DNA from: Mycobacterium sp. 1554424.7
GTDB lineage: Bacteria; Actinomycetota; Actinomycetes; Mycobacteriales; Mycobacteriaceae
NCBI RefSeq assembly: GCF_001665295.1
Contig: NZ_LZSE01000005.1
Location: forward strand, 62,001 to 126,000
Direction: 5' to 3'
Length of the DNA stretch: 64,000 nt
Both the position numbers and the translations under genes were made by a program. Below the pieces are notes generated by a model, which was not told the origin of the DNA, searched no databases, and saw only the letters and a program-made list of their open reading frames with translations. Shown one piece after another: positions 1-10,372 of the stretch (position 1 is its first letter; each line of letters starts with the position of its first letter).

Positions 1-1
1 C

Positions 2-466
2 GCGGGAGCGGTCGTGCTCGTTCTCGATCTTCCCGTCGAGGAGCTCCCCTGGCTGCGCATGCACCCCGTCGGAGAAGCGATCGGCCACCAACTGGGTCTC
101 GGTAAGCGGCCGTTTCTCTGGTGCTACCGACCGCGAGCATGGCCGGCATGGAACTGTCAGCATCGGCGGGTAATGAAGGTCTGGGCCGATGGCAGCGGCC
201 TTGACTCGTCGGCGATCGACGCCCTCCGGTCGCGGCGGTTTGAAGGCCTGGCCATCGCCGAGCCGTCCGACGACGAGCTGACGACACAGTTGCGGGCCGA
301 GCTGGCCGTGTCGCGTGAGCACCTGCGATCTGTCCTCGAGGGCTACTGGGACCGCGACTGGCGCCGACGCCACCAAGGCTATGACGAATCGCCCGAGGAT
401 CACCTGTGGCGCGCGGCGACCGCTGTAGCGGAAATGCTGGACGCCGTCGGCGATCTGAAGCAATAG
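2..466 (+). CDS. Conserved hypothetical protein, 5' end probably outside the window
   Basis: The frame is open from the first bases of the window to a stop at 464-466, so the GTG at 14 may be internal and the true start upstream. The visible 150-odd residues contain a Trp-rich block ([12 protein letters not shown]) and an acidic, helical C-terminal half ending in a [15 protein letters not shown]-like segment. This resembles a family of actinobacterial proteins of unknown function. No catalytic motif, signal peptide or membrane segment is visible. It lies just upstream of a toxin-antitoxin pair with no evident link. No function is assigned. Confidence 0.5.
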   Translation, partial: AGAVVLVLDLPVEELPWLRMHPVGEAIGHQLGLGKRPFLWCYRPRAWPAWNCQHRRVMKVWADGSGLDSSAIDALRSRRFEGLAIAEPSDDELTTQLRAELAVSREHLRSVLEGYWDRDWRRRHQGYDESPEDHLWRAATAVAEMLDAVGDLKQ

Positions 467-501
467 ACCGGCGCGTGGCACGAATGTGGCATAGTTGTGG
501 C

Positions 502-738
502 ATGAATCGCGTACGATTAAGCACCACGGTGGACGCCAAGCTATTGAGCAGTGCACGCGACGTGCGGGCGGGACTCACTGACGCCGCCCTCATCGATGAG
601 GCTCTCGGTGCCTTACTCGCTCGTCATCGATCGGCCGAGGTGAATGCGAGCTATGCCGCCTACGACGAGCACCCGGCCGATGAGCCTGACGAGTGGGGTG
701 ACCTGGCTTCCTGGCGGCGAGCGGCTGGAGCTTCATGA
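502..738 (+). CDS. MazE-type antitoxin (ribbon-helix-helix)
   Basis: A 78-residue protein starting at ATG 502 ([15 protein letters not shown]). The N-terminal beta strand and helices look like a ribbon-helix-helix DNA-binding domain. The C-terminal tail is acidic and Trp-containing ([12 protein letters not shown]), as expected of a toxin-neutralising segment. Its stop overlaps the start of the downstream MazF-like gene by four bases (ATGA), the translational coupling usual for these modules. It should neutralise the toxin and autorepress the operon. A longer frame beginning at 406 exists, but the start at 502 gives the typical antitoxin length. The specific MazE subgroup cannot be decided here. 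Confidence 0.8.
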   Translation: MNRVRLSTTVDAKLLSSARDVRAGLTDAALIDEALGALLARHRSAEVNASYAAYDEHPADEPDEWGDLASWRRAAGAS

Positions 739-1064
739 GTGAACTGCCCGCGCGCGGGGAAGTGTGGTGGTGCGAAATGGCCGAGATCGGTCGGCGCCCG
801 GTTGTGGTGCTATCGCGCGATGCGGCGATCCCTCGGCTTCGACGCGCACTCATCGCTCCCTGCACCACAACCATCCGAGGGCTAAAAAGCGAGGTCATCC
901 TTGAACCTGGTGTGGATCCGATCCCGCTGCGTTCGGCGGTGAACCTGGACTCGGTCGAAAGTGTCTCGATCGCAGTATTGGTCAGTCGGCTTGGCCGGCT
1001 TGCCGATGACCGGATGCGCGCGATCTGCACTGCCCTTGAAGTGGCAGTCGACTGCTCCGGCTGA
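735..1064 (+). CDS. MazF/PemK-family endoribonuclease toxin
   Basis: A 109-residue protein with the MazF/PemK fold signature. The N-terminal RGEVWWCEM strand is followed by [13 protein letters not shown], the conserved APCTTTIRG segment, and a C-terminal strand-helix ([13 protein letters not shown]). These toxins are sequence-specific mRNA or tRNA interferases. The gene overlaps the antitoxin by four bases, so the two form one operon. The pair sits immediately next to the 3' end of the citE operon, where M. tuberculosis carries bkdABC (from memory), so it may mark a rearrangement point. Cleavage specificity cannot be read from sequence. Confidence 0.85.
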   Translation: MSELPARGEVWWCEMAEIGRRPVVVLSRDAAIPRLRRALIAPCTTTIRGLKSEVILEPGVDPIPLRSAVNLDSVESVSIAVLVSRLGRLADDRMRAICTALEVAVDCSG

Positions 1065-1110
1065 CGCCATAGCGAGGCGATCAGTCCGGTGGCCCGCTGA
1101 CGCCGATCCC

Positions 1111-1932
1111 TTAACTCGACGTGGTCTCCCCCGCCCGCCGCAGCAACATCTCCGCGTGCTTGAGCACCGGCGAGTCGACCATCCGTCCCTCGAACGCGAA
1201 TACACCGCGTTCGGAGCGCGCCGCCACCAACACCCGTCGCGCCCAGTCCAGCTTCTCCTCGCTGGGGCGATACGCCTCCCGCACGACCGCGACCTGACTG
1301 GGGTGGATGCAGACGGTCGCGTCGAAACCGACGGCGACGGCGTCGTCGGCCTCGGCCCGCAGACCATCGATGTCGCGGATGTCCAAATGGACGGCGTCGA
1401 GCGCGATCCGGCCGAACGCGGACGCCGCGAGCAGGGACGCCGACCGCACGTGGCGGGCGACGTCGCGATAGGTGCCGTCGGCCAGTCGGCTGGAGCTGCC
1501 GCCCAGGGTGGCGACCAGGTCCTCGGCACCCCACATCACGGCGACGGTGCCCTGTGCCGCGGCGATTTCGGCGACGAACACCGCGCCGCGCGGCGTCTCG
1601 ATCAGCGCGACCACCTCGCGCGGCGCCAACGCGGTCACCTGCGCGGCCGATTCGGTCTTCGAAAGCATCACCGTCGTGTAGGAGGTGTCGGCCAGGGCGT
1701 CCAGATCGCGGGCGTACTCGTCGGTGCCGGCGGCGTTGATTCGCACCACGGTTCGCTCGGGGTCCAGCGGGGTCTCGCGCAGCGCCTTGCGGGCGGCGGG
1801 CTTGTCGGCTTCGGCCACGCCGTCCTCGAGGTCGAGGATCACCACGTCGGCCGCGGCGGCGGCCTTGGCGAAGCGCTCGGGACGGTCGGCCGGGCAGAAC
1901 AGCCACGCCGGCCCGGCGGCGCGCAGGTCCAT
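1111..1932 (-). CDS. citE: CitE-like citrate lyase beta-subunit homologue (HpcH/HpaI aldolase family)
   Basis: A 273-residue protein starting at 1932 ([21 protein letters not shown]), the same length as M. tuberculosis CitE (Rv2498c). It shows family motifs: DVVILDLEDGV with the Mg-binding acidic residues, the VRINAAGT strand, ALIETPRGA, and MWGAEDL near the C-terminus. Mycobacterial CitE acts without the other citrate lyase subunits. The Rv2498c enzyme has been described as a stand-alone beta-hydroxyacyl-CoA lyase. The start codon shares one base with the upstream MaoC stop (TGATG), so it is the last gene of the operon. An upstream extension of the frame overlaps the MaoC gene and is rejected. 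Confidence 0.9.
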   Translation of the reverse strand: MDLRAAGPAWLFCPADRPERFAKAAAAADVVILDLEDGVAEADKPAARKALRETPLDPERTVVRINAAGTDEYARDLDALADTSYTTVMLSKTESAAQVTALAPREVVALIETPRGAVFVAEIAAAQGTVAVMWGAEDLVATLGGSSSRLADGTYRDVARHVRSASLLAASAFGRIALDAVHLDIRDIDGLRAEADDAVAVGFDATVCIHPSQVAVVREAYRPSEEKLDWARRVLVAARSERGVFAFEGRMVDSPVLKHAEMLLRRAGETTSS

Positions 1933-2426
1933 CACGACTCCTCTACGTCCGGGCGTTTCTGCACCAGCGTGGTGCGCACCGCCCGCGCCACGATATCGCC
2001 ATGCTGGTTGCGCCCGGTGTGCTCGAGGGTGACGACGCCTTCGCCCGGCCGGCTCTTCGATTCGCGCTTGTTCGTGCACACGGTCTCGGCGTACAGGGTG
2101 TCGCCGTGGAAGACGGGCTTGGGAAACGACACCTCGGAGAAGCCGAGGTTGGCGACGATGGTGCCGAGCGTCAGCTGCGCCACCGACAGCCCCACCAGCG
2201 TCGAGAGGGTGAACATCGAGTTCACCAGCCGCTCGCCCCGAAAGCCGGGCTGCTCGGCGGCCCACGCCGCGTCGAGATGCAGCGACTGGGTGTTCATGGT
2301 CAGCGTGGTGAACAACACGTTGTCGGCCTCGGTGACGGTGCGGCCGGGCCGGTGCAGGTAGGTCGTGCCGACCTCGAACTCCTCAAACCACAAGCCCCGC
2401 TGGATAACCGACTTACCTTCCGTCAT
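1932..2426 (-). CDS. MaoC-family hydratase
   Basis: A 164-residue single hot-dog-fold protein corresponding to Rv2499c. The typical MaoC features are [23 protein letters not shown] near the N-terminus, then the conserved N-x-x-LH segment (NTQSLHLD), [12 protein letters not shown], and [13 protein letters not shown]. It is expected to hydrate an enoyl-CoA intermediate produced by FadE19. It overlaps fadE19 by four bases upstream (ATGA) and citE by one base downstream, so the three are translationally coupled. The exact substrate is inferred from operon context only. Confidence 0.88.
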   Translation of the reverse strand: MTEGKSVIQRGLWFEEFEVGTTYLHRPGRTVTEADNVLFTTLTMNTQSLHLDAAWAAEQPGFRGERLVNSMFTLSTLVGLSVAQLTLGTIVANLGFSEVSFPKPVFHGDTLYAETVCTNKRESKSRPGEGVVTLEHTGRNQHGDIVARAVRTTLVQKRPDVEES

Positions 2427-3589
2427 GAGAGTCCCAGCGATCGCGCGATGAGCATCAGCTGCACTTCCGTGGTCCCTTCGCCGATCTCAAGGATCTTGCT
2501 GTCGCGATAGTGGCGCGCCACCGGATACTCGTTCATGAACCCGTAGCCGCCGTGGATCTGCGTGGCGTCGCGGGCGTTGTCCATCGCGGCCTCGGAGGAG
2601 ATCATCTTCGCGATCGCCGCCTCCTTCTTGAAAGGCTTGCCCGCCAACATCTTCGCGGCGGCCTCGTAATACGCGGTGCGGGCCACGTGCGCGCGGGCCT
2701 CCATCCGCGCGATCTTGAAGCTGATCGCCTGATACGAGCCGATCGGCTGGCCGAACGATTGGCGTTCCTTGGCGTACTTGACGCTTTCGTCGACGCAGCC
2801 CTGCGCGACCCCGGTCGCCAGCGCGGCGATCGCGATGCGCCCCTCGTCCAGGATGGACAGGAAGTTCGCGTAGCCGGTGCCGCGGGCGCCCAGCAGGTTC
2901 TCTTCGGGGACGCGGGCGTCGGCGAAGCTCAGCGGGTGGGTGTCCGACGCGTTCCAGCCCACCTTGTTGTAGACCGGTTCGACGGTGAATCCCGGTGTGC
3001 CATTAGGCACGATGATCGTCGAGATTTCTTTCTTGTCGCCGGCGAGGGTGCCGGTGACCGCGGTGACGGTGACCAGCGAGGTGATGTCGGTGCCGGAGTT
3101 GGTGATGAATTGCTTGGCGCCGTTGATCACCCACTCGCCGTCGTCGAGCCGGGCGGTGGTGCGGGTGGCGCCCGCGTCGGAGCCGGCGCCCGGCTCCGTG
3201 AGCCCGAAGCCGGCCAGGGCCCGGCCGGCCGTGAGGTCCGGCAGCCACTTCTGCTTCTGCTCCTCGGTGCCGAAGCGGTAGATCGGCATCGCGCCGAGGC
3301 CGACGCCGGCTTCCAGCGTGATGGCCACCGACTGGTCGACCTTGCCGAGCTCCTCGAGCGCCAGCGCCAGCGCGAAGTAGTCGCCGCCCATGCCGCCGTA
3401 CTCCTCCGGGAACGGCAGGCCGAACAGGCCCATGTCGGCCATCTTGGCGACGACCTCGTACGGGAAGCTGTGTTCCTCATCGTGTTTGGCCGACACCGGC
3501 GCGACCACGGTCCGCGCGAAGTCGGCGACCGTGTCACGAAGGTCCTCGTATTCCTTGGGCAGCGTCCCTGCCGTAATCGTTGTCGTCAT
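2423..3589 (-). CDS. fadE19: Acyl-CoA dehydrogenase FadE19
   Basis: A 388-residue flavoprotein that oxidises acyl-CoA to 2-enoyl-CoA. Visible signatures are [13 protein letters not shown] (FAD/substrate loop), [14 protein letters not shown], and the C-terminal [37 protein letters not shown] with the catalytic Glu region. The start at 3589 ([17 protein letters not shown]) overlaps the accA1 stop by four bases. The frame extends upstream into accA1, but that part has no dehydrogenase similarity. With AccA1/AccD1 it fits branched-chain (leucine/isovaleryl or 2-methylbutyryl-type) acyl-CoA oxidation. Confidence 0.92.
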   Translation of the reverse strand: MTTTITAGTLPKEYEDLRDTVADFARTVVAPVSAKHDEEHSFPYEVVAKMADMGLFGLPFPEEYGGMGGDYFALALALEELGKVDQSVAITLEAGVGLGAMPIYRFGTEEQKQKWLPDLTAGRALAGFGLTEPGAGSDAGATRTTARLDDGEWVINGAKQFITNSGTDITSLVTVTAVTGTLAGDKKEISTIIVPNGTPGFTVEPVYNKVGWNASDTHPLSFADARVPEENLLGARGTGYANFLSILDEGRIAIAALATGVAQGCVDESVKYAKERQSFGQPIGSYQAISFKIARMEARAHVARTAYYEAAAKMLAGKPFKKEAAIAKMISSEAAMDNARDATQIHGGYGFMNEYPVARHYRDSKILEIGEGTTEVQLMLIARSLGLS

Positions 3590-5559
3590 GATTCCTGATC
3601 CTTGATCCGCGCTAAAACCTGATCGACTTTCACCTGATCGCCGATCGACACCAGAACCTCCACCCGACCCGAAACCGGTGCGGGCAGAGAATGTTCCATC
3701 TTCATCGCCTCGACGACGACGATCACGTCGCCCTCGGAGACCTCGTCGCCGGAGCCGACCGGCACGGCGATCACGTTGCCGGGCATGGGACTGACGACCT
3801 CGGCCGGCCGCTCGCCCACCGCGCGGTGAATCTTGTGCTCCTCGGCCTCGCGCAGGTGCCAGGTGCCGCGCTCGTCGGCGATCCACAGGTGCCAGTCGGC
3901 CTCGGCCCAGAAGTACTCGCGGCGCAGGCCGTCCAGCGTCGCATACATCCGGGCACCGTCGAGTTGCACACTGGCGGAACTGATTTCACCGTCACCGACC
4001 TGCACCCGGGCGGCGTCGGGCGTGCCCCACACCGACACCGTTTCGCTGCGCAGGGGGGTGCGCATGTCGGTGCGCACCGGCGCGGCGCCGCCGCCGACCC
4101 GCCACCCCGTCGGCGCCGCCCACGGGTTGCCCCGGGCGCGGCGAGCCAACATCCACTGCCGGAAGAGCCCGCCGGCGGCGAGCACGTCGTCGGGCGCCGG
4201 CGCCGGCGCGAAGTCCGCCAGCCGCTCGTCCAACAGCGCGGTGTCCAGATCACCGGCGCGCACCCGCTCGTCGGCGAGCAGGAAGCGGAGGAATTCGACG
4301 TTGGTCTGCACGCCCAGGATCACGGTCTGCCCCAGTGCGCGATCGAGTTTCGCGAGCGCTTCCTCGCGGTCGTCGCCGTGGGCGATCACCTTGCTCAACA
4401 TCGGGTCGTAGTCGCTGCCGACCAGCGTCCCGGCCAACAGCGACGAGTCCACCCGCACGCCGGCGCCCGACGGTTCGGACACGTGTAGCACTTCGCCGCC
4501 GGTGGGCAGGAAGCCACGTGCAGGGTCCTCGGCGTACACCCGGGCCTCGATCGCGTGCCCGCGCAACTCGATGTCGTCCTGGGCGAATCCCAGCTTCTCG
4601 CCGGCGGCCACCCGTAGCTGCCACTCCACCAGGTCCAGGCCCGTGACCGCCTCGGTGACCGGATGCTCCACCTGCAGGCGGGTGTTCATCTCCATGAAGA
4701 AGAATTCGTCGGGACGGTCTGCGGAGACGATGAACTCCACGGTCCCTGCGCCGACGTAGTCCACGCTGCGGGCGGTGTTGCAGGCCGCGGACCCGATCCG
4801 CGCCCGGGTCCCGGGATCGAGCAGCGGCGAGGGCGCCTCCTCGATGACCTTCTGGTGGCGCCGCTGCAGGCTGCACTCGCGCTCGCCGAGATGGACCACG
4901 TTGCCGTGCGTGTCGGCCAGCACCTGCACCTCGATATGCCTGGGCCGCAACACAAACCGCTCCAAAAACAGCGTGTCGTCGCCGAACGAGGAGGCGGCCT
5001 CCCGCCGCGCGCCGACCAGCGCGTCGGGCAGCCGCGCGGGGTCTTCCACCAGCCGCATGCCCTTGCCACCGCCGCCGGCGGACGGCTTGATCAACACCGG
5101 ATAGCCGATCTCGTCGGCGGCTGCGACGAGTTCGTTGTCGGTCAGGCCCGGCTTGGCCACCCCGGGCACCACCGGAACGTCGAACGCCGCCACGGCGTTC
5201 TTCGCGGTGATCTTGTCGCCCATCACCTCGATCGCGCGGGACGGCGGCCCCAGGAACACCACGCCGGCGCGTTCGCAGGACGCGGCGAAATGTGCGTTCT
5301 CCGAGAGGAACCCGTAGCCCGGGTGGATCGCCTGCGACCCGGTGCGCACGGCGGCGTCGATGACCTTGTCGATGTCCAGGTAGCTTTCGCGCGCCGCGGC
5401 GGGGCCCAGGCGCACGGCCGTGTCGGCCTCGAGCACGTGCCGCGCGCCGGCGTCTGGGTCGCTGTAGACGGCGACCGAGCGGATGCCCAGCCGTCGCAGC
5501 GTGCGGATCACGCGGACCGCGATCTCGCCGCGGTTGGCAACTAATACGGTGTCGAACAT
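3586..5559 (-). CDS. accA1: Acyl-CoA carboxylase alpha subunit AccA1 (biotin carboxylase plus biotin carrier)
   Basis: A 657-residue protein. The N-terminal biotin carboxylase domain begins [19 protein letters not shown] and includes the Gly-rich ATP loop [11 protein letters not shown] and [15 protein letters not shown] linker precedes the C-terminal biotinyl domain with the carrier motif [10 protein letters not shown], where the Lys is biotinylated. It charges biotin with bicarbonate and passes CO2 to the AccD1 carboxyltransferase. The AccA1-AccD1 complex of M. tuberculosis acts on methylcrotonyl-CoA in leucine breakdown. It starts four bases after the accD1 stop and overlaps fadE19 by four bases, firmly within the operon. 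Confidence 0.95.
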   Translation of the reverse strand: MFDTVLVANRGEIAVRVIRTLRRLGIRSVAVYSDPDAGARHVLEADTAVRLGPAAARESYLDIDKVIDAAVRTGSQAIHPGYGFLSENAHFAASCERAGVVFLGPPSRAIEVMGDKITAKNAVAAFDVPVVPGVAKPGLTDNELVAAADEIGYPVLIKPSAGGGGKGMRLVEDPARLPDALVGARREAASSFGDDTLFLERFVLRPRHIEVQVLADTHGNVVHLGERECSLQRRHQKVIEEAPSPLLDPGTRARIGSAACNTARSVDYVGAGTVEFIVSADRPDEFFFMEMNTRLQVEHPVTEAVTGLDLVEWQLRVAAGEKLGFAQDDIELRGHAIEARVYAEDPARGFLPTGGEVLHVSEPSGAGVRVDSSLLAGTLVGSDYDPMLSKVIAHGDDREEALAKLDRALGQTVILGVQTNVEFLRFLLADERVRAGDLDTALLDERLADFAPAPAPDDVLAAGGLFRQWMLARRARGNPWAAPTGWRVGGGAAPVRTDMRTPLRSETVSVWGTPDAARVQVGDGEISSASVQLDGARMYATLDGLRREYFWAEADWHLWIADERGTWHLREAEEHKIHRAVGERPAEVVSPMPGNVIAVPVGSGDEVSEGDVIVVVEAMKMEHSLPAPVSGRVEVLVSIGDQVKVDQVLARIKDQES

Positions 5560-5563
5560 CGGC

Positions 5564-7150
5564 TCACATCCGGAAGACGCCGTAGGAGACCGGTTCCAGC
5601 GGCGCATGGGCGCACGCCGAAAGGGCAAGCCCAAGAACCGTTCTGGTGTCGGCCGGGTCGATGATGCCGTCGTCCCACAATCGCGCGGTCGAGTAGTACG
5701 GGTTGCCCTGATCCTCGTACTGGGCCCGGATGGGCGCCTTGAACGCCTCCTCGTCATCGGCCGACCATGGCTTGCCGGCCGCGCTGAGTTGCTCGCCGCG
5801 CACGGTCGCGAGCACCGACGCGGCCTGCTCGCCGCCCATCACCGAGATGCGGGCGTTGGGCCACATCCACAGGAAGCGTGGCGAATACGCGCGCCCGCAC
5901 ATCGAGTAGTTGCCCGCCCCATAGGAGCCGCCGATCACGACGGTGAGCTTGGGCACCCGGGCGCAGGCCACGGCCGTGACCATCTTGGCGCCGTGCTTGG
6001 CGATGCCGCCGGCCTCGTAGTCGCGGCCGACCATGAACCCGGCGATGTTCTGCAGAAACAGCAGCGGAATCCTGCGTTTGTCGCACAGCTCGATGAAATG
6101 CGCGCCCTTCAAGGCGGATTCGCTGAACAGCACGCCGTTGTTGGCGACGATCCCGACGGGGTGGCCGTGGATGCGTGCGAACGCCGTCACCAGCGTCTTG
6201 CCGTAATTGGCCTTGAATTCGCTGAATTCGCTGCCGTCGGCCAGCCGCACGATGACCTCGTGCACGTCGTAGGGCACCCGCGGGTCCGGCGGCACCACGT
6301 CGTAGAGCTCCGTCTGCGCGTGCTTGGACTCGACTGTGGGCTGCACCTCCCATTGGGCGGGCTCCCGCGGACCGAAGGTTGCCGCGATGGCGCGCACGAT
6401 CCGCAGCGCGTGCTCGTCGTCCTCCGCGAGGTGGTCGGTGACCCCGGAGACGCGCGAGTGCAGATCGCCGCCACCGAGTTCCTCGGCCGAGACGATCTCA
6501 CCGGTGGCGGCCTTCACCAGCGGCGGGCCGCCGAGGAAGATGGTGCCCTGCTCGCGCACGATGACGGCCTCATCGCTCATCGCCGGCACGTAGGCGCCCC
6601 CCGCGGTGCACGATCCCAGCACCGCGGCCACCTGCGGAATCCCCTTGCCGCTCATGGTCGCCTGGTTGTAGAAGATCCGGCCGAAATGCTCGCGGTCGGG
6701 AAAGACTTCGTCCTGGCGCGGCAAGAAGGCGCCGCCGGAGTCGACCAGATAGATGCACGGCAGCCGATTCTGCAACGCGACTTCCTGCGCGCGCAGGTGC
6801 TTCTTGACCGTCATCGGGTAGTAGGTGCCGCCCTTGACGGTCGCGTCGTTGGCCACGATCACGCACTCGCGCTCCGACACCCGGCCGATCCCCGTGATGA
6901 TCCCCGCTCCCGGAGATTCGTCGTCGTACATGCCACCGGCCGCCAGCGGGGCCAGCTCCAGAAACGGGCTGCCCGGATCGAGCAGGCGATCCACCCGCTC
7001 GCGGGGCAGCAGCTTGCCCCGGCTGACGTGGCGTTCCCGCGCTCGCTCGTTGCCGCCCAGCGCCGCGGCCGCCAGCTTGGCGTTCAATTCGGCGACCAGA
7101 CGCCGGTGCTCGTCGGCGAAGGACGGCGCGGTCCTGACGGCGGTGCTCAT
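5564..7150 (-). CDS. accD1: Acyl-CoA carboxylase beta subunit AccD1 (carboxyltransferase)
   Basis: A 528-residue carboxyltransferase (about 529 in M. tuberculosis). The N-terminal half carries [19 protein letters not shown], the acyl-CoA site [16 protein letters not shown] and [14 protein letters not shown]. The C-terminal half carries [27 protein letters not shown] and [38 protein letters not shown]. The FLQN and PRFLWMWPN segments are typical of methylcrotonyl-CoA carboxylases rather than propionyl-CoA types. The start at 7150 ([11 protein letters not shown]) overlaps scoB by four bases. It partners AccA1 encoded just downstream. Confidence 0.95.
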   Translation of the reverse strand: MSTAVRTAPSFADEHRRLVAELNAKLAAAALGGNERARERHVSRGKLLPRERVDRLLDPGSPFLELAPLAAGGMYDDESPGAGIITGIGRVSERECVIVANDATVKGGTYYPMTVKKHLRAQEVALQNRLPCIYLVDSGGAFLPRQDEVFPDREHFGRIFYNQATMSGKGIPQVAAVLGSCTAGGAYVPAMSDEAVIVREQGTIFLGGPPLVKAATGEIVSAEELGGGDLHSRVSGVTDHLAEDDEHALRIVRAIAATFGPREPAQWEVQPTVESKHAQTELYDVVPPDPRVPYDVHEVIVRLADGSEFSEFKANYGKTLVTAFARIHGHPVGIVANNGVLFSESALKGAHFIELCDKRRIPLLFLQNIAGFMVGRDYEAGGIAKHGAKMVTAVACARVPKLTVVIGGSYGAGNYSMCGRAYSPRFLWMWPNARISVMGGEQAASVLATVRGEQLSAAGKPWSADDEEAFKAPIRAQYEDQGNPYYSTARLWDDGIIDPADTRTVLGLALSACAHAPLEPVSYGVFRM

Positions 7151-7791
7151 GTGGGCCTCCCGGCCAGCGTAAGGGGCGGTTCGGTTTTGGCGATCACCTC
7201 GTCGGCCGAGACGCCGGGGGCGGTCTCGACGAGGTGCAGGCCGTCGTCGCGCACGTCGATGACGGCGAGGTCGGTGATGATGCGGTCGACGCAGCCCACG
7301 CCGGTCAGCGGGAAAGTGCACCGCTCAACGACTTTCGGCCCGCCATCCCTGGCGGTGTGTTCCATCATCACGATCACCTTGCGGGCGCCGTGCACGAGGT
7401 CCATCGCGCCGCCCATGCCCTTGATCATCTTTCCGGGGATCATCCAGTTGGCCAGGTCGCCGGCGGCCGAGACCTGCATCGCGCCGAGCACCGCGACGTC
7501 GAGGTGCCCGCCGCGGATGATCCCGAACGAGGCGGAGGAACTGAAGAAGGCCGCACCCGGCATGGTGGTGACCGTCTCCTTGCCCGCGTTGATGAGATCC
7601 GCGTCGACGTCGTCGGGTCGGGGATACGGCCCGACACCGAGTATCCCGTTCTCCGAATGCACGACGACGGTGACTCCCGCCGGAATGTGGTTGGGCACCA
7701 GGGTGGGCAGGCCGATGCCGAGGTTGACGTATTGCCCGTCCTCGAATTCCGCGGCCACCCGGGCGGCCAAGCCGTGCTTACTCCACGCCAT
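7147..7791 (-). CDS. scoB: Succinyl-CoA:3-ketoacid CoA-transferase, beta subunit
   Basis: A 214-residue CoA-transferase subunit B with the catalytic-Glu motif [12 protein letters not shown], preceded by [13 protein letters not shown]. It also has [14 protein letters not shown] and [12 protein letters not shown]-like segments ([17 protein letters not shown]). With ScoA it transfers CoA between succinyl-CoA and acetoacetate, the ketone body that ends leucine degradation. This fits a neighbouring methylcrotonyl-CoA-type carboxylase and a CitE-family lyase. It overlaps scoA by 14 bases upstream and accD1 by four bases downstream. Confidence 0.93.
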   Translation of the reverse strand: MAWSKHGLAARVAAEFEDGQYVNLGIGLPTLVPNHIPAGVTVVVHSENGILGVGPYPRPDDVDADLINAGKETVTTMPGAAFFSSSASFGIIRGGHLDVAVLGAMQVSAAGDLANWMIPGKMIKGMGGAMDLVHGARKVIVMMEHTARDGGPKVVERCTFPLTGVGCVDRIITDLAVIDVRDDGLHLVETAPGVSADEVIAKTEPPLTLAGRPT

Positions 7792-8542
7792 CCCGCACCG
7801 TCAGCTTCTCGATCGGTTTGGCGGGGTTCGGCACGTGCACGACCCGATGAACGAAAACGCCGGGGGTGTGCACCGCGGCCGGGTCGATCTCCCCGGGCTC
7901 GACGAGATGCTCTACCTCGGCGATGGTGATCCTGCCGGCCGTCGCACAGTCGGGGTTGAAGTTGGCGGCGGCCGCCCGGTAGACGAGGTTGCCGTGCCGG
8001 TCGCCCTTCCAGGCGTGCACCAGCGCGAAGTCGGTGCGGATCGCGCGCTCGAGAACATAGGTGACGCCGTCGAATTCGCGCGTCTCCTTGGGCGGCGACA
8101 CCACCGCCACCGCACCGGATGCGTCGTAGCGCCAGGGCAATCCGCCGTCGGCGACCGGGGTGCCAACTCCCGCGGGTGTATAGAAAGCCGGGATCCCCAT
8201 CCCGCCGGCACGCAGCCGCTCCGCCAACGTGCCCTGTGGGATCAGCTCCACCTCGAGTTCACCGGCGAGGAACTGGCGGGCGAATTCCTTGTTGTCACCG
8301 ACGTAGGACGCGACGGCGCGGCGAATCCGCTTGTGGTGCAACAGCGCTTCCAGCCCGACGCCGTAGCCGCCGCAGTTGTTGGACACCGTCTCCAGATCGC
8401 GGACGCCGCTGTCGACCAGCGCGGTGATCAGCGCCTCCGGGATGCCGCAGAAGCCGAATCCCCCGACCGCCAGGGAGGAGCCGTCGGTTATGTCGGCCAC
8501 GGCGTCGGCAGCCGCCGTAGGTGAGGTGACCACCTTGTCCAT
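7778..8542 (-). CDS. scoA: Succinyl-CoA:3-ketoacid CoA-transferase, alpha subunit
   Basis: A 254-residue CoA-transferase subunit A. Signatures are the Gly-rich CoA-binding segment [13 protein letters not shown] near residue 27, [11 protein letters not shown], and the [12 protein letters not shown] motif. It pairs with ScoB. It is the first gene of the minus-strand run down to citE. A perfect 7-4-7 palindrome lies about 20 bases upstream of its start, so the operon probably has its own BkaR-controlled promoter, separate from fadD35 (gap of about 90 bases). Confidence 0.93.
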   Translation of the reverse strand: MDKVVTSPTAAADAVADITDGSSLAVGGFGFCGIPEALITALVDSGVRDLETVSNNCGGYGVGLEALLHHKRIRRAVASYVGDNKEFARQFLAGELEVELIPQGTLAERLRAGGMGIPAFYTPAGVGTPVADGGLPWRYDASGAVAVVSPPKETREFDGVTYVLERAIRTDFALVHAWKGDRHGNLVYRAAAANFNPDCATAGRITIAEVEHLVEPGEIDPAAVHTPGVFVHRVVHVPNPAKPIEKLTVRDGVE

Positions 8543-8563
8543 CGCCGCAGCGCCTCCGATTTC

Positions 8564-8581
8564 AGTTAATCCTCATTAACT
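8564..8581. promoter_or_regulatory. Probable BkaR operator upstream of scoA
   Basis: AGTTAATCCTCATTAACT is a perfect inverted repeat (7-bp arms, 4-bp spacer) in the AT-rich leader of scoA. A near-identical palindrome with the same arm and spacer geometry sits in the fadD35/bkaR gap (10325-10342). This makes it a likely site for the TetR regulator encoded at 10373. Binding itself is inferred. Confidence 0.7.
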
Positions 8582-8632
8582 GGCGTGACAATACCATCGC
8601 CCGCACCGCCGCGTCCAGGGCGGGAACCAGCG

Positions 8633-10300
8633 CTAACCGTGGTCACGTAGGTACTCGATCGCCTGCTCGCGCATCTCGGTCTTGCGCACCTTGCCGGTGA
8701 CGGTCATCGGGAACTCGTCAACGATCCATAGGTACCGCGGGACCTTGAAGTGCGCGATCCGCCCGGCGCAGTACTCGCGCAGGCCCTCGATGGTCAGCGC
8801 GGGGGCACCGGCGCGCAGCATCACCACCGCCATGACTTCCTCGCCGTAGCGTTCGTCGGGCACCCCGATGACCTGGCAGTCGACGATGTCGGGATGGGTG
8901 TACAGGAACTCCTCGATCTCGCGCGGCGAGATGTTCTCGCCGCCGCGCACGATGAGGTCCTTGATGCGCCCGGTGATCTGGACATAGCCACAGTCGTCCA
9001 TGACGGCCAGGTCCCCGGTGTGCATCCAGCCGTCCGCGTCGATGACCTCGGCGGTCCGGTCCGGGTCGTTCCAGTAGCCGGCCATCACCGAATAGCCCCG
9101 CGTGCATAACTCGCCGGCCGCCCCGCGCGGCACGGTCCGGCCGCCGCCCGGTTCCACCACCTTGACCTCGAGGTGCGGACCCACGCGGCCGACCGTCGCG
9201 ACCCGCCGTTCCAGTGAATCGTCGGTGCGCGTCTGCGTGGAAACCGGGCTGGTTTCGGTCATGCCGTAGCAGATCGAGACGCCCGGCATGTGCATGCGCT
9301 CGATCACCTTGCGCATCACCTCGACCGGGCATGGGGATCCGGCCATGATCCCGGTGCGCAGGCTGCTCAGTTCGTAGTCGTCGAAGTCCGGCAGGGCGAG
9401 CTCGGCGATGAACATCGTCGGGACGCCGTAGAGGCTGGTGCAGCGTTCGGCCTGCACCGCACGCAGGGTGGCGGCCGGGTCGAAGCCGGGCGCCGGAATC
9501 ACCATGCACGCGCCGTGGCTGGTGGCCGCCAGGTTGCCCATGACCATGCCGAAGCAGTGATAGAACGGCACCGGGATGCAGATCCGATCCCCTGCGGTGT
9601 ACCCGAGCAGCTCGCCCACGAGGTAGCCGTTGTTCAGGATGTTGCGGTGGCTCAGCGTCGCTGCCTTCGGATATCCCGTTGTGCCCGAGGTGTATTGGAT
9701 GTTGATCGGATCACGGCAATCCAACGCGGCGGCGGTCTCCGCCAGCGCTGCCGGGTCGGGCTTGGTGCCGGCCAGCTCGTCCCAACCGTCGCTGTCCAGG
9801 AGCACGACGTCGCGCAGCTCCGGGCAGTGCGGCGCCACCTCGTGCAACATCGCGGCGTAGTCAGTTGTCTTGAAATCCCGGGCGGCGATCACCATCGCAA
9901 CCCCGGATTGCCTTAGCGCGTAGTCCAATTCGCGTTCCTGGTAGGCCGGGTTGATGCTGACCAGGATCGCACCGATCTCCGCGGTTGCGTACTGGACGAG
10001 CACCCACTCCCACCGGTTGGGCGCCCAGATCCCGACGCGATCGCCCGGGCGGATCCCGGCGCGCAGCAGTCCCGTGGCCAATCCGCGCACGGAGGCCAGC
10101 AATTCGGCGTAGCTCCAGCATCGTCGCGCGGCGACGTCGACGAGGGCGTCGCGTCGCGCATGCTTGTCCGCGGTGGCGGCGAGGTTGGCCCCGATCGTGG
10201 TTTCGAGCAGCGGCGGATCGCTCGGGCCCCGCTCGTATGAAAGGTGTGCCACGGCTCCTCCGGCTGGTTCGGTAACCAAAGGTAAACCTTTCTCGGGCAT
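8633..10300 (-). CDS. fadD35: Fatty-acid/acyl-CoA synthetase FadD35
   Basis: A 555-residue AMP-forming acyl-CoA ligase. Motifs include the P-loop-like [31 protein letters not shown], the adenine motif [54 protein letters not shown], and the C-terminal catalytic Lys in [14 protein letters not shown]. It activates a carboxylic acid to acyl-CoA via an acyl-adenylate. The family cannot be narrowed to a substrate from sequence. It is divergent from bkaR, with a palindromic operator between them, and lies upstream of scoA with about 90 bases of gap. A few alternative starts exist; the ATG at 10300 gives a length near that of Rv2505c. Confidence 0.9.
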   Translation of the reverse strand: MPEKGLPLVTEPAGGAVAHLSYERGPSDPPLLETTIGANLAATADKHARRDALVDVAARRCWSYAELLASVRGLATGLLRAGIRPGDRVGIWAPNRWEWVLVQYATAEIGAILVSINPAYQERELDYALRQSGVAMVIAARDFKTTDYAAMLHEVAPHCPELRDVVLLDSDGWDELAGTKPDPAALAETAAALDCRDPINIQYTSGTTGYPKAATLSHRNILNNGYLVGELLGYTAGDRICIPVPFYHCFGMVMGNLAATSHGACMVIPAPGFDPAATLRAVQAERCTSLYGVPTMFIAELALPDFDDYELSSLRTGIMAGSPCPVEVMRKVIERMHMPGVSICYGMTETSPVSTQTRTDDSLERRVATVGRVGPHLEVKVVEPGGGRTVPRGAAGELCTRGYSVMAGYWNDPDRTAEVIDADGWMHTGDLAVMDDCGYVQITGRIKDLIVRGGENISPREIEEFLYTHPDIVDCQVIGVPDERYGEEVMAVVMLRAGAPALTIEGLREYCAGRIAHFKVPRYLWIVDEFPMTVTGKVRKTEMREQAIEYLRDHG

Positions 10301-10324
10301 CTGTAACCGGTCACGCTCGTGCTA

Positions 10325-10342
10325 AGTTAGTGACGATTAACC
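10325..10342. promoter_or_regulatory. Probable BkaR operator in the fadD35/bkaR divergent promoter
   Basis: AGTTAGTGACGATTAACC is a near-perfect copy of the palindrome before scoA (arms GTTANT and ATTAAC, 4-bp spacer). It lies midway between the fadD35 start (10300) and the bkaR start (10373), where it could repress both promoters. Confidence 0.7.
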
Positions 10343-10372
10343 GAAAGCACGAGTTGTGGACGGAGGCCCGCC

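Noticed and set aside
2423-3886. Longer start for FadE19 inside accA1
   Set aside because: The added residues are out-of-frame accA1 sequence, and ATG 3589 gives the standard dehydrogenase N-terminus.
5483-8524. A 1,013-codon open frame on the plus strand across accA1, accD1, scoB and scoA
   Set aside because: It is antisense to four strongly supported genes, is Arg/His/Gly-rich and has no motifs; long antisense frames are expected at this GC content.
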